Positions 46,292-55,381 of a stretch of DNA of 64,000 bases are shown here, piece after piece; the first letter of the stretch is position 1, and each line of letters begins with the position of its first letter. Origin of the DNA: JADJNW01 sp964526645 (GTDB lineage: Bacteria; Bacteroidota; Bacteroidia; Chitinophagales; Saprospiraceae). The notes under the pieces are model-generated. The model did no database searches. It was not told the DNA's origin and worked only from the letters and a program-made list of their open reading frames with translations. The DNA lies in contig CAZGJN010000013.1 of the NCBI GenBank assembly GCA_964526645.1, positions 16,613-80,612 of the forward strand, written 5' to 3'. The position numbers were made by a program, and so were the translations under genes.

Positions 46292-47227
46292 ATGGAAAGA
46301 TTAGAAGAATTCAGGCTTTTTTATAATCAAACTATTTATCCGGAGTTGCTCCGAATGGAACGGCGGCGTTTGCGGCTCATCGGGCTTCTATTTGTCTCTT
46401 TTTTGCTGATCGTTGGTTTGGTGGCGCTGCAATTTTACCTCAATCTACTACTGACTGCCCTCCTACTGGCAATTCCAATCGTAGCTTATAGCAGTTATTT
46501 GATTTATCAAATTCAGGAGTTTCGGCGCACATTCAAACCCAATGTGGTAGAATTGCTGCTGGATTTTATTGATGATGGCATCAATTTCGATACCAACCAC
46601 CCGCTTTCCTACCATCCGGAGGAAGGCATTACCAAGGCACAATTTTTAGAAAGTGGCTTATTTGTAACCCCTGCACCCTATTATACCTCCGAAGATACCA
46701 TTAAAGGCAGAATCGGGGAATTAGAATTCGAGTTATCAGAATTGAATGTCAAGGAGTTATCACCGATTCGCAACGACTTGGAAGAAGTATTCAAGGGCGT
46801 TTTCCTGCATGCTACTTTCAAAGCAGATGTGGAAGGCAGAATGATAGTGCTGCCACGCGAGAAAAGGCAATTCACTACTCGCACCATCAAAGAATTTGTT
46901 TTCCGAAAAGGGAAAAATAAGGATGAGGAGATTTTGAATCCAACCTTCCGTGAGATTTTCATGACTTATGCTACCGATGATATGCACGTGGCAGGCGTTC
47001 TTACCGAGCCTTTGCAGGAAGCGCTTGTCCAAATTTACCAGGAAACAAGAAGAATGCTTTATTTTTCGTTTATTGACAAAGATTTTTACATCGCTGTTGC
47101 AGAACCAAAAGACCTACTCGAACCTTTTATATTTTGGTCAAATCTAAGTTATGACCTCATCAAAGAATTTATGGAGGATATCAATTTGATTTTGAGGTTA
47201 GTGCATGAATTTGACGAAAAGATTTAA
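46292..47227 (+). CDS. DUF3137-like membrane protein
   Basis: A ~311-residue protein with two adjacent transmembrane helices (about 30-75; LIGLLFVSFLLIVGLVALQF and LLLTALLLAIPIVAYSSYLIY) and a soluble C-terminal part. The soluble part includes VFKGVFLHATFKADVEGRMIVLP and ends in a helix. The pattern resembles DUF3137 proteins, whose function is unknown. The frame is open from 46253, but I place the start at the ATG at 46292 (MERLEEFRLFYNQ), because the upstream 13 residues overlap a promoter-like element. Confidence 0.7.
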   Translation: MERLEEFRLFYNQTIYPELLRMERRRLRLIGLLFVSFLLIVGLVALQFYLNLLLTALLLAIPIVAYSSYLIYQIQEFRRTFKPNVVELLLDFIDDGINFDTNHPLSYHPEEGITKAQFLESGLFVTPAPYYTSEDTIKGRIGELEFELSELNVKELSPIRNDLEEVFKGVFLHATFKADVEGRMIVLPREKRQFTTRTIKEFVFRKGKNKDEEILNPTFREIFMTYATDDMHVAGVLTEPLQEALVQIYQETRRMLYFSFIDKDFYIAVAEPKDLLEPFIFWSNLSYDLIKEFMEDINLILRLVHEFDEKI

Positions 47228-47267
47228 CAAAAATCCTTAAAGTTAATCGCTTATACAAAATTTCACC

Positions 47268-48152
47268 ATGAAACGACTGTTATTAGTACTTTTAGCACAA
47301 GTCTTTTTTTTCATCTGGGCATGGTCCCAGCCACCCACTGCCGAGGAAAATTCACTCCTTTGGGAAATCTCTGGTAAGGAACTCAAGCAAACTTCTTATT
47401 TGTTTGGCACTATTCACCTGATCAGCAAAGCTGACTACGCCCTTTCTGATCTCACCAAAAGCTCATTGGAAAAAGCCAAATGGGTGACATTTGAAATCAA
47501 CATGGAGGAAATGTCTGATTTCTCTAATCTGATGCCCTTGATGATGAAAGCCTTCATGGCAGATGGAAAAACGCTACGCAGCTTATTGAATGAAGAAGAC
47601 TATTCTGTGGTCAAAGCACATTTTGAAAAAGTCGGCTTGCCTATGTTTTTGATCGAACGCATCAAACCAATGTTTCTATCCGCGATGGGCAATGAAGATG
47701 TGGCTTCCATGCAAAACAATGGGGAAATGGTTTCCTACGAAATGGAGTTGATGAAAATTGCAAAGGAACAGAAAAAACAAGTAGCAGGCTTGGAAACTAC
47801 CGAATATCAAATGAGTATGTTCGATAGCATTCCTTACGAAGTGCAAGCAAAGATGTTGGTGGAAAGTATCAAAGCAGGCGAAGGCGACAACGAGGCATTC
47901 CAACAAATGGTAGAATTATACAAAAAACAGGACATCACCGGCTTGAGCAACATGATACAAGCTGATCAGGAAATGAATAACTACGAAGATGTGTTGCTGG
48001 TGCGTCGCAACAAAAACTGGATTCCTGTGATGGCTAAAATGATGGCGGAAAACCCTACATTTTTTGCCGTGGGTGCCGGGCACTTAGCCGGCGAACAAGG
48101 CGTGATAGCGCTCCTCCGTGCAGCAGGATATAGCGTGAAGCCACTGCGATGA
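47268..48152 (+). CDS. TraB/GumN family protein
   Basis: A 294-residue exported protein (leader LLLVLLAQVFFFIWAWSQ). It shows the TraB/GumN core: YLFGTIHLISK near the start with the conserved GxxH, and FFAVGAGHLAGEQGVIALLRAAGYSV at the end with the second GxxH. Members are proposed metal-dependent proteases related to TIKI, but the bacterial role is unknown. It ends 10 bp before the convergent Omp28 gene. Confidence 0.92.
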   Translation: MKRLLLVLLAQVFFFIWAWSQPPTAEENSLLWEISGKELKQTSYLFGTIHLISKADYALSDLTKSSLEKAKWVTFEINMEEMSDFSNLMPLMMKAFMADGKTLRSLLNEEDYSVVKAHFEKVGLPMFLIERIKPMFLSAMGNEDVASMQNNGEMVSYEMELMKIAKEQKKQVAGLETTEYQMSMFDSIPYEVQAKMLVESIKAGEGDNEAFQQMVELYKKQDITGLSNMIQADQEMNNYEDVLLVRRNKNWIPVMAKMMAENPTFFAVGAGHLAGEQGVIALLRAAGYSVKPLR

Positions 48153-48162
48153 GGTGCAGCTT

Positions 48163-48993
48163 TTAATTCACGACCTTCACTTGAGCTACCTGTAACACGT
48201 TCTTCTTGTCACCACCAAGATGAACAAAGGCAATGAGTGTGCATTTTGCTGCATTCCATTCAGCTGGGATGGCGTAAGCGAAATTTTTGGCGATTTTTGT
48301 ACCCTCGATCAGGGACTCCGCAAGTGGATTCCCATCAAAGTTGCTGAGCATATCGCGCAAAACGTGCTTGTGCTTATAATTTTCTTGCTTGCCGGTGGGC
48401 GTGAGCTGCACATCCTCGATGTCATCCTCTGTAATGGCTACACTGAGGCGAACATCGCTGGCATCAATAGTTTCCAAGATTTCAATACTGATGCTCAAGC
48501 TGAGTTGCCGGTTGGTTGGCGTATAATTTTTTTGCAAACCCATTTTCACCATAGCCGGAATGGCAATTTCCTGCGCCACATAACCAGGCCACTGGCCCTG
48601 TCCGAGTTGCAGGCGCGGCTCTCCCTCAAATAAGCTCCGATTAATAACAGCAGCAGGATACCCCAGCGGCGAGCCAAGTAAATTGAGTAAATTATCCCCA
48701 TCGGGTGTCCGAAAATCATATTTGCTCTCTGGATAAGGCGGTGCAAAAAAACCAGCATGAAAGGATACCACCGCCAGCCGATCCCCATAAATGTCAACCA
48801 ACGCTTGCAAAGCTTCACTACCTGCTGGGCAATTGACACATCGAACACCAGTGTATTCTTCCACCAGCACATGGCGCTGTACTTGGCCTGCACCGGAGTC
48901 GGTATCAATGGGACTGAGTACCGGCGGAATTTCTTCGCAGCTATTGAGCAGCAAACAGCAAGAAATAAGAACCAAGCAGCTTATATTTTTCAT
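48163..48993 (-). CDS. Omp28-related lipoprotein with thioredoxin-like CxxC
   Basis: A 276-residue lipoprotein (LLLNSCEE, Cys19). It contains VLVEEYTGVRCVNCPAGSEAL, the thioredoxin-like CxxC stretch typical of Omp28-related outer-membrane proteins. LLGSPLGYPAAVINR follows, matching the cis-Pro position of a thioredoxin fold, then a beta-rich C-terminal domain. A thiol redox role in the envelope is possible but unproven. It is followed on the other side of a 41-bp gap by a DUF6029-like barrel on the same strand. The barrel is upstream in transcription, so the two may form one operon. Confidence 0.85.
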   Translation of the reverse strand: MKNISCLVLISCCLLLNSCEEIPPVLSPIDTDSGAGQVQRHVLVEEYTGVRCVNCPAGSEALQALVDIYGDRLAVVSFHAGFFAPPYPESKYDFRTPDGDNLLNLLGSPLGYPAAVINRSLFEGEPRLQLGQGQWPGYVAQEIAIPAMVKMGLQKNYTPTNRQLSLSISIEILETIDASDVRLSVAITEDDIEDVQLTPTGKQENYKHKHVLRDMLSNFDGNPLAESLIEGTKIAKNFAYAIPAEWNAAKCTLIAFVHLGGDKKNVLQVAQVKVVN

Positions 48994-49034
48994 TTTACAT
49001 AAATTTTGATTATTTTACCAAACCTGGCATCTTC

Positions 49035-50717
49035 TTAAAAAGTAGAATTTACAGTCATTTTTACACCACTAAAAGCAGGCTCCAAGCGGCAAATACCCCC
49101 TGCACACACTACTCCTTCTACTTGTTTTACATAGCTGAGCGAAAAGCGATTCGAACGAATTGTATAATAAACATCAAATCTGGGGTAATGAATATTTAGT
49201 TTTTCTCCATTTTCATCCACTGGGGAATTTCTCCCTGCCTTGATATTATACATATCCGAAGCGGTGAAGCTCCAGTGCGGCGCAATGCTAAATTCAGCCA
49301 AGCCAAAAAGCCAGCTTCCATAATCCTGTCCTAATTCCACTGCTTTGTCCTCGCCAGTGAACATCGCCTGCGCTTCAATCCTCAGTGCTTTGGTTCGATC
49401 AAATCGGTATAAAAACTCCGCAAAAGGCGTAACCGTTTGCACGTTGGGCACTCCGGGTTTAAATTCATAAACTGATTGGTTGTAAGTTTGCAACTGCAAG
49501 CCTCCAAGCAAACCCCATTCTCGTTTGTATTTGTAGCCAATTTCAGCATAAATTTCGCGATATAATAATTCGTCTTTCAAGTTTGTAATATTGGAAACAT
49601 TTACATTTACATTCCAGTTTTTATTAAACAAATAGCGAATATCCGCCTGGAACGCCAATTCACCCAACTCTTGGGTAGCAGCATTGTAACGCGCCGGCAG
49701 GCGGTAAGTGTTCAGGCGGGCCATAGGTGGTAGAAAATTGACAAAGCCCTGATTCAGCTGTGCCTGAGGGCGTGCACGGAAGGTAAAATTCTCGGTGCGT
49801 TTAGCTTCTAAGGTAATCCCCAGTCCACTTTTTGCATAGCCGATACTGGAATACAGCACCGAGCCGGGTTTTTGGATGAATTTATCTCCGATAATCGCCG
49901 CGCTATCTCTTCTGATGATGCCAAAGGGGTCGTTGATCGGGTCTTCGGTTTTATAAGCCGCTTCCAAGTACCAAGATACTGCCCCAACGCTTAAAGTATT
50001 GTATAATGAAAAAGCATAAGTATTATATTTTGGAATAAAAATATCCTCTTGGGGGTAAGTATTTAAAGTTGCTACCAGCGCATTCATCGAATTGTCGTCC
50101 AAAGTGCGATTCACCACCCCAAAACCCGGCGCAAGCGCTATGCCCATGGTAGAATCGCCGAGCATCAAGAAGCCTTCTGCATTGAGGCCTTTTATGACAG
50201 TGTTGTAAGTATCAAACTGTTGCTTTTGCCTACCGGTAAAAGCCTTGACCTGCCAGTCGGGCGCAAGATTGTACGAAAGCCGCAGCCCAAACAGCGCGTT
50301 ATCAATCAAGAGCGGGCGCTCTTCATAAGCTCGAAAAATAATACCACTTCCGATTTGATCGTAGATGTAGCCGCCAGCGATATCTAATTTATTGATTTTC
50401 TTGTGAATATACCAGCGCCCGATGCCTTCGTCGGTATATGAAGCGGTAGGATTGAGTAGATTAGAATTGTTAAACAGATCAAATCGTAGGATAAAATCAA
50501 ACCCCCAATTGCTATAAGTAAGGTTGAGCCAGGCATCCGCGCCGTACAGCTGCCGGTCGTACTGGGGGGTATTGGCCGCACCGATGAGCGAATCTCGTAT
50601 AAAAAAATTAGCATTTGCCTCCAGGCTGCCCGATATCTGCGGATTGTTTTGACTGCTTTGCGCTATCGCGGAAATAGCAAACAGTAAAAATAGGATTATG
50701 AAAATATAGGATTTCAT
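49035..50717 (-). CDS. Outer-membrane beta-barrel protein, DUF6029-like
   Basis: A 560-residue exported protein (leader LFLLFAISAIAQ) built of alternating strands, for example WGFDFILRFDLFNNS, WYLEAAYKTEDPI and FSLSYVKQVEGVV. It ends KMTVNSTF, a C-terminal aromatic typical of barrels. The pattern and the Omp28 neighbour fit the DUF6029 family. The transported molecule or role is unknown. CAGGIC near the C-terminus could form a disulphide, which is notable beside a CxxC lipoprotein. Confidence 0.75.
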   Translation of the reverse strand: MKSYIFIILFLLFAISAIAQSSQNNPQISGSLEANANFFIRDSLIGAANTPQYDRQLYGADAWLNLTYSNWGFDFILRFDLFNNSNLLNPTASYTDEGIGRWYIHKKINKLDIAGGYIYDQIGSGIIFRAYEERPLLIDNALFGLRLSYNLAPDWQVKAFTGRQKQQFDTYNTVIKGLNAEGFLMLGDSTMGIALAPGFGVVNRTLDDNSMNALVATLNTYPQEDIFIPKYNTYAFSLYNTLSVGAVSWYLEAAYKTEDPINDPFGIIRRDSAAIIGDKFIQKPGSVLYSSIGYAKSGLGITLEAKRTENFTFRARPQAQLNQGFVNFLPPMARLNTYRLPARYNAATQELGELAFQADIRYLFNKNWNVNVNVSNITNLKDELLYREIYAEIGYKYKREWGLLGGLQLQTYNQSVYEFKPGVPNVQTVTPFAEFLYRFDRTKALRIEAQAMFTGEDKAVELGQDYGSWLFGLAEFSIAPHWSFTASDMYNIKAGRNSPVDENGEKLNIHYPRFDVYYTIRSNRFSLSYVKQVEGVVCAGGICRLEPAFSGVKMTVNSTF

Positions 50718-50778
50718 CGGTTTTGTTTTTGAAGACGTATGGCAAATTGGCTAATTTATTTTATTAAAAAACTGAAAA

Positions 50779-51858
50779 TCAAGACAAAAATTGACTCACT
50801 AATTGATGAAAGTGGTGTACCCCTCGCTCCTGGCGAGCAGAAAATCGCCCTTGCTGATAAAACCGAGACTGGAGTCCCTTCTGCACACTTTCTACTACGG
50901 CTTCGTCTTCCAGCTCCGTTTGGTCAATTTGATTAAGCCCGCGATCAAACTTAGTACCTTCGAAAAAATAAGTCCGGTATCTCACAGCCGTTCGATCCTG
51001 GCCCAGCGGCTCTACAATATTCATAGACAAACCCCAGGGGTAAAAATTAAGCATCAGATTGGGAAACAACCAGAAGTAGTAGCCATAAATTTTTTCGCCG
51101 TAATGCGGCGCACCGGCAGGAATATCAAAACAAGGTTCTCCTTCTTTGGCAATGCCAATCTGCAAATTGCAATAAGGAAAAATTTCGTATTGATACTGCT
51201 TGAAATCAATCGCTTGGTTGAGTGCCGGATGCACAAAAAGAATGTGGAATCCCTCCAGGTAATTGTCGCAATAAAGCGCCCAATTGGATTCGATAAAATA
51301 ATCCTGAGACTGCTCTGGAGAAAAAATCAGGGTATCCAGGGGCATCCACCCAATTTGTTCCTCAATGGGTTGGATCATCTCCGAAAATTGAACCTTGGGG
51401 TTCAAAGAAACAAAGAGCATTCCCATCCATTCTGCAAAAGGTACTTTCGTCAAGTCATCCAAAGGTGAAGGAAAATTCTCCACTTCCTGAAATTCAGGCA
51501 TACTCTTGAAAGAACCATCCAGGCGAAAGCAGCGCCCGTGGTAGCCACAGCTGAGCAGCCGCGCCTTGCCCGCTTGCTCTACGATGATTTTTCCCCGATG
51601 GGTACATACATTGGATAGGCAATGGAGTTGCGCTTCAGCATCTTTGGTGAAAATAAGCGGCTCATCCAAAACGTTCGGCAAGAGTGTAAAAGGGTATACA
51701 CTGTTAGGGTCGCCGAGCGCGGCTGCATCTGCTACATACAACCACGTACTGGCAAAAATTTTTTCTTTTACGGCTTCAAATGCTTCTCTGCTTTTGTAAA
51801 ACCAGCCTGGCAAGGTATGTGCCTGCCGAATATCGCTATGAATGTGAAATGTTTGCAT
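50779..51858 (-). CDS. Rieske non-heme iron oxygenase, alpha subunit type
   Basis: A 359-residue Rieske oxygenase. The 2Fe-2S site is CTHRG...LLSCGYHGRCF (CxH-x16-CxxH). The mononuclear iron site is DNYLEGFHILFVHP (HxxxxH), with the third, acidic ligand expected in the C-terminal half. The closest groups are choline/carnitine monooxygenase-like and ring-hydroxylating dioxygenase alpha subunits. No ferredoxin or reductase is nearby, so electrons must come from elsewhere. The substrate is unknown. A TATCTTTG element (51875-51882, minus) lies 17-24 bp upstream of the ATG, but without a TTTG partner. Confidence 0.9.
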   Translation of the reverse strand: MQTFHIHSDIRQAHTLPGWFYKSREAFEAVKEKIFASTWLYVADAAALGDPNSVYPFTLLPNVLDEPLIFTKDAEAQLHCLSNVCTHRGKIIVEQAGKARLLSCGYHGRCFRLDGSFKSMPEFQEVENFPSPLDDLTKVPFAEWMGMLFVSLNPKVQFSEMIQPIEEQIGWMPLDTLIFSPEQSQDYFIESNWALYCDNYLEGFHILFVHPALNQAIDFKQYQYEIFPYCNLQIGIAKEGEPCFDIPAGAPHYGEKIYGYYFWLFPNLMLNFYPWGLSMNIVEPLGQDRTAVRYRTYFFEGTKFDRGLNQIDQTELEDEAVVESVQKGLQSRFYQQGRFSARQERGVHHFHQLVSQFLS

Positions 51859-52026
51859 AAGTATATAATTTTGACAAAGATAAGAGGACGAATCGTTGGA
51901 AGGTAGCGAAGAACAAATGATTTTTATTACGAACGATGCAGTGATTTCAGCTACGCCCAGTACAAAAAAATTGCCCCAGATTAAACTTTATCTTAAAATT
52001 GCAGTCCAAACCATAAAATTGCATTC

Positions 52027-52593
52027 GTGCAGACACCGTTGACGAATATTACCGATGAGAACATCCTGTCCCTATTGCAAAACAACCGCTCGCAGGAGCA
52101 GGGCTTTCGGTTGTTGATGAGCAAATATCAGGAGCGCCTGTATTGGGCCATTCGCCACCTGGTGACTAACCACGACGACGCGAATGATGTGCTGCAGGAT
52201 TGTTTGGTAAAGGTGTTTCGCAATATTCAAAGTTTTGAGGGGAAATCAAAATTGTACACCTGGCTATACCGGATTGCGATCAACGAAGCCATTACTTTTC
52301 TCAATAAACAAGGAAAAAAGACACTGCAATCCATTAATGACGAGGAAACAAAAATCGCAAACCAACTGAGAGCAGATGAACATTTTGATGGAGAGGAAGT
52401 ACAAATTCGATTGCAAAAAGCACTATCTCAATTGCCTGATAAGCAGCGGCTTGTGTTCAACATGCGGTATTACGATGAGATGAGCTATGAGCAAATGTCA
52501 GATATACTGGATACCTCCGTGGGCGCTTTGAAAGCATCCTATCATCATGCTGTAAAAAAAATTGAAAACTATTTTAGAGAAGTTGAAATATGA
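52027..52593 (+). CDS. ECF-type sigma-70 factor
   Basis: A 188-residue ECF sigma factor. Region 2 is ERLYWAIRHLVTNHDDANDVLQDCLVKVFRNI...KLYTWLYRIAINEAITFL. Region 4 is LPDKQRLVFNMRYYDEMSYEQMSDILDTSVGALKASYHHA. The start is GTG at 52027 (read MQTPLTN). The gene is followed after 6 bp by a one-helix membrane protein and then a small periplasmic protein. This is the usual ECF sigma / anti-sigma / sensor arrangement in Bacteroidota. Confidence 0.94.
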   Translation: MQTPLTNITDENILSLLQNNRSQEQGFRLLMSKYQERLYWAIRHLVTNHDDANDVLQDCLVKVFRNIQSFEGKSKLYTWLYRIAINEAITFLNKQGKKTLQSINDEETKIANQLRADEHFDGEEVQIRLQKALSQLPDKQRLVFNMRYYDEMSYEQMSDILDTSVGALKASYHHAVKKIENYFREVEI

Positions 52594-52599
52594 TGTGCT

Positions 52600-53124
52600 A
52601 TGAAAAACAATGACATCAAAAAAGAATTGCAGGAATTGTCTCCCTTACTCTCCACACTGAAAGAGCAACAAGCGCCTTTCCGGGTGCCGGAGGGATATTT
52701 TGACACTTTGCAAGATGACGTATGGATCCGTATCCAAGCGGAGCAGGCGCTGCCTGAAAAAGCAAAAGAGGCGCAAGCCAGCAAATGGGCATCTATCCTG
52801 TCTGCATGGCAGGTATTGCTAAGCCCTCGCCTTGCTATTACGTTTGCCACCCTTACAATTGTCATCACAGCGGGTATCTTTTGGTTTAGCAGCCAGGAGC
52901 AGGAAATTGAAAATCCGCTGGCAATGCTGACTGCCAGTGAAGCCGCCGCTTATATCCAGGAAAACATCCATGAATTTGATACGGAGCTGCTCATTCAGGT
53001 ATCCACCACCTACCCTGATTTAAACATAATCTTGGAAAACAACCTTAATGAAAAAGAAATAGAACAATACCTACAGGAAGTCATTGATGAACTGGACGAT
53101 GAATCCTTAGAAGATTTTTTGTAA
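52600..53124 (+). CDS. Putative anti-sigma factor, single-pass membrane protein
   Basis: A 174-residue protein with an N-terminal cytoplasmic part including FRVPEGYFDTLQDDVWIRI (a motif seen in Bacteroidota proteins encoded next to ECF sigma factors), one transmembrane helix (about 85-105; LAITFATLTIVITAGIFWF) and an acidic periplasmic tail (EQYLQEVIDELDDESLEDFL). Its position right after the sigma gene suggests it holds the sigma factor. No zinc (ZAS) motif is visible, so the call rests mostly on context. Confidence 0.65.
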   Translation: MKNNDIKKELQELSPLLSTLKEQQAPFRVPEGYFDTLQDDVWIRIQAEQALPEKAKEAQASKWASILSAWQVLLSPRLAITFATLTIVITAGIFWFSSQEQEIENPLAMLTASEAAAYIQENIHEFDTELLIQVSTTYPDLNIILENNLNEKEIEQYLQEVIDELDDESLEDFL

Positions 53125-53143
53125 TTTTTTAAACTCCACGGCA

Positions 53144-53620
53144 ATGAAAAAAGCAATTGTAGCAACCATTATTTTTAGTTTTTTGGCAGGATTCACATGG
53201 GCTCAGACGGATGATGACAATATCCCCCAGCAAGGTGAAGCTGCCGACCGCGTGAAAGCAATGAAAACTGCTTTTATGACGAGCAGGCTCAATTTGAGTA
53301 GCGAGGAATCCGAAAAGTTTTGGCCCCTGTACAATGAGTACGAAGTTGAACAAAAGAAAATTAGAGAAAAATATAAGTTTTCTAACAACTTTGCTACTAT
53401 GACTGATGCAGAGGCAGAACGGATGGTCACTTCCAGTTTTGAAATGGAGCAGCAACTCCTCAACTTGAAAAAAGATTATTTTCAGAAATTTCGCAAGGTG
53501 ATTCCTGTGAGAAAAATAGCGATGCTAAATCGCACAGAGCGCGACTTCCGGGAGCAACTGGTAAAAACCCTTCAAGAGCTACAGATGAATCGCAAAAAGA
53601 GATTTAATGGTCGGAATTAA
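53144..53620 (+). CDS. Small periplasmic Spy/CpxP-like 'sensor of ECF-type sigma factor'
   Basis: A 158-residue exported helical protein (leader FSFLAGFTWAQ). It contains RLNLSSEESEKFWPLYNEYE, the Bacteroidota variant of the LTxxQ-type helix of Spy/CpxP proteins, and many charged heptads. Proteins like this are regularly encoded third in ECF sigma operons and are thought to sense envelope state. It is followed by a strong terminator, so the sigma, anti-sigma and sensor genes form one unit. Confidence 0.8.
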   Translation: MKKAIVATIIFSFLAGFTWAQTDDDNIPQQGEAADRVKAMKTAFMTSRLNLSSEESEKFWPLYNEYEVEQKKIREKYKFSNNFATMTDAEAERMVTSSFEMEQQLLNLKKDYFQKFRKVIPVRKIAMLNRTERDFREQLVKTLQELQMNRKKRFNGRN

Positions 53621-53655
53621 TTAGGTTGACGCATTACCAGATTTTCAAGGCTACG

Positions 53656-53695
53656 ATCGGTAGGCGCAGGTTGCGTGTACCGATTTTTTATTTTT
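53656..53695 (+). terminator. Intrinsic terminator of the ECF sigma operon
   Basis: ATCGGTA/TACCGAT (7 bp) encloses CGCA/TGCG with loop GGT, followed by TTTTTATTTTT. The rest of the 53621-53971 gap is AT-rich with no gene seen. Confidence 0.88.
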
Positions 53696-53971
53696 AAAAC
53701 ATTGCCAAACAAGTTTTTACAATGAAGGATAATTAAAATATAAACAAAAAAATTATAGAATAGCGAGGCGACCAACACTTACATAGGTTGCTCATATAAA
53801 CTTTTTTTCAATTAATTTTTCTCTTAATTTATTCAAAAATAGAATATTAGCGCAAACCGACCACTCCTCCGGTAAAGGCTACCGTTTCATTAATTGTATG
53901 TCACCATTGTTCTAATCAGTAGGTGTTTATCGTCTTTTTGCTTAAATTTACTCCCCTAATTGCCACAAACA

Positions 53972-55381
53972 ATGAACACAAATCCTATGAATTTTGAAGA
54001 CGACCAGGCAATACTCGATTTGATTGCAGCGTATGAAGCTTCCTTGGAGCAAGGCTCGGAGGTATTTTTTGAAGAGAAAATCTATCTCCAGTTGATTGAG
54101 TATTATGAGCATGAAGACCAGCCGGAGCGTGCATTGCAAGCAACGGAGTACGCCATCAGGAACCACAGTTATTCCTCCGATTTCTACCTGAAAAAAGCGC
54201 AGTTGCTAATTGATAATGAGCAAAATACACAAGCAATCTCTATATTGGAGCAGGCAAATCTGATTTTCCCTGGAGAGCCAGAAATAGGCTTGCTAAAAGC
54301 AGAAGCATTAGCCAATATGGGGCTGCATGAAGAAGCCCTGGCTTTGCTGAATGAAATGAAAACCGATGCCAGCGCGATGACCACGAGCAACATCCTCGTC
54401 TGTGAGTCGGTCATATATGAAATCATGGAAGAGTACGAGCGTACTTTTTATGCGCTGAAAGCCGCCCTGCTGGAGCACCCAAAAAATACCGATGCTCTCG
54501 AAAGAATCTGGTTTGCCGTAGAAATTGCAAAAAAGTACAAGGAAAGTATCGAATTACATCAATATATTTTGGAAGAAGACCCTTATTCCCACTTAGCCTG
54601 GTACAACCTGGGGCACTCGCATGCTTATCTTGGCAATTACAGCGAAGCGATTGAAGCTTATGAATTTGCCTTTGTTATTAATGAAAAATTTGAATTCGCC
54701 TACCGCGATTGCGCCGAGATTTGCTTTGAAATCAAACAGTACCAAAAAGCGCTGAATTGCTATCTGGAGATCGCGGAGCATTTTGAGCCAGATAGCGAGC
54801 TATTTTTGTCCATTGGGCAATGTTATCAACACCTCGAAAATTACAAAACTGCCCGCAATTACTATCATCGGGCGCTGGATTTGGACTCTATGAGCGACGA
54901 GGTGCTTTTTCACTTGGGCTGTTGCTATGCCGCCGAGGGCAAATGGAAGAGTGCGATCAGAGCGTATATACAAGCTATTCGGATTGAAAAGGAACGCGAA
55001 GAATACTATGCAGCCCTGGGGGAAGCATATACTGAAATCGGCGAGCAGGTAAAAGCCGAAACCAACTTCAAAAAGGCTATAGACGTAGCCCCTGACCAAA
55101 GCCAGTATTGGCTGCAATACACCAGCTTTCTGATCGAAGCGGATCGGGTGGAAGAGGCGCTGGAGGTTTTGCAGGAAGCAAATGATTATGCAGAAGGTAC
55201 AGAGTTGCTTTATTGCAGGATCGCTTGTCTTTTTGCAATCAACAGAAGGCAGGAAGCCCTTTACTGGCTTGGTGAGGCATTGGAGGAAGATTTTGATATG
55301 CACCACTTGCTATTTGAGGTGATGCCGGACTTGAAGCAGGATGCCGATGTGGCGAAACTTATTATTACTTATTCTGCTTGA
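53972..55381 (+). CDS. TPR-repeat protein
   Basis: A ~469-residue cytoplasmic protein made of about eleven tetratricopeptide repeats, for example LAWYNLGHSHAYLGNYSEAIEAYEFAF, LFLSIGQCYQHLENYKTARNYYHRAL and YYAALGEAYTEIGEQVKAETNFKKAI. No catalytic domain is seen, so it is a protein-interaction scaffold of unknown partner. The frame is open from a TTG at 53960, but the ATG at 53972 (MNTNPMNFEDD) is the more normal start. Its last 13 bases overlap the convergent ROK kinase gene. Confidence 0.85.
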   Translation: MNTNPMNFEDDQAILDLIAAYEASLEQGSEVFFEEKIYLQLIEYYEHEDQPERALQATEYAIRNHSYSSDFYLKKAQLLIDNEQNTQAISILEQANLIFPGEPEIGLLKAEALANMGLHEEALALLNEMKTDASAMTTSNILVCESVIYEIMEEYERTFYALKAALLEHPKNTDALERIWFAVEIAKKYKESIELHQYILEEDPYSHLAWYNLGHSHAYLGNYSEAIEAYEFAFVINEKFEFAYRDCAEICFEIKQYQKALNCYLEIAEHFEPDSELFLSIGQCYQHLENYKTARNYYHRALDLDSMSDEVLFHLGCCYAAEGKWKSAIRAYIQAIRIEKEREEYYAALGEAYTEIGEQVKAETNFKKAIDVAPDQSQYWLQYTSFLIEADRVEEALEVLQEANDYAEGTELLYCRIACLFAINRRQEALYWLGEALEEDFDMHHLLFEVMPDLKQDADVAKLIITYSA

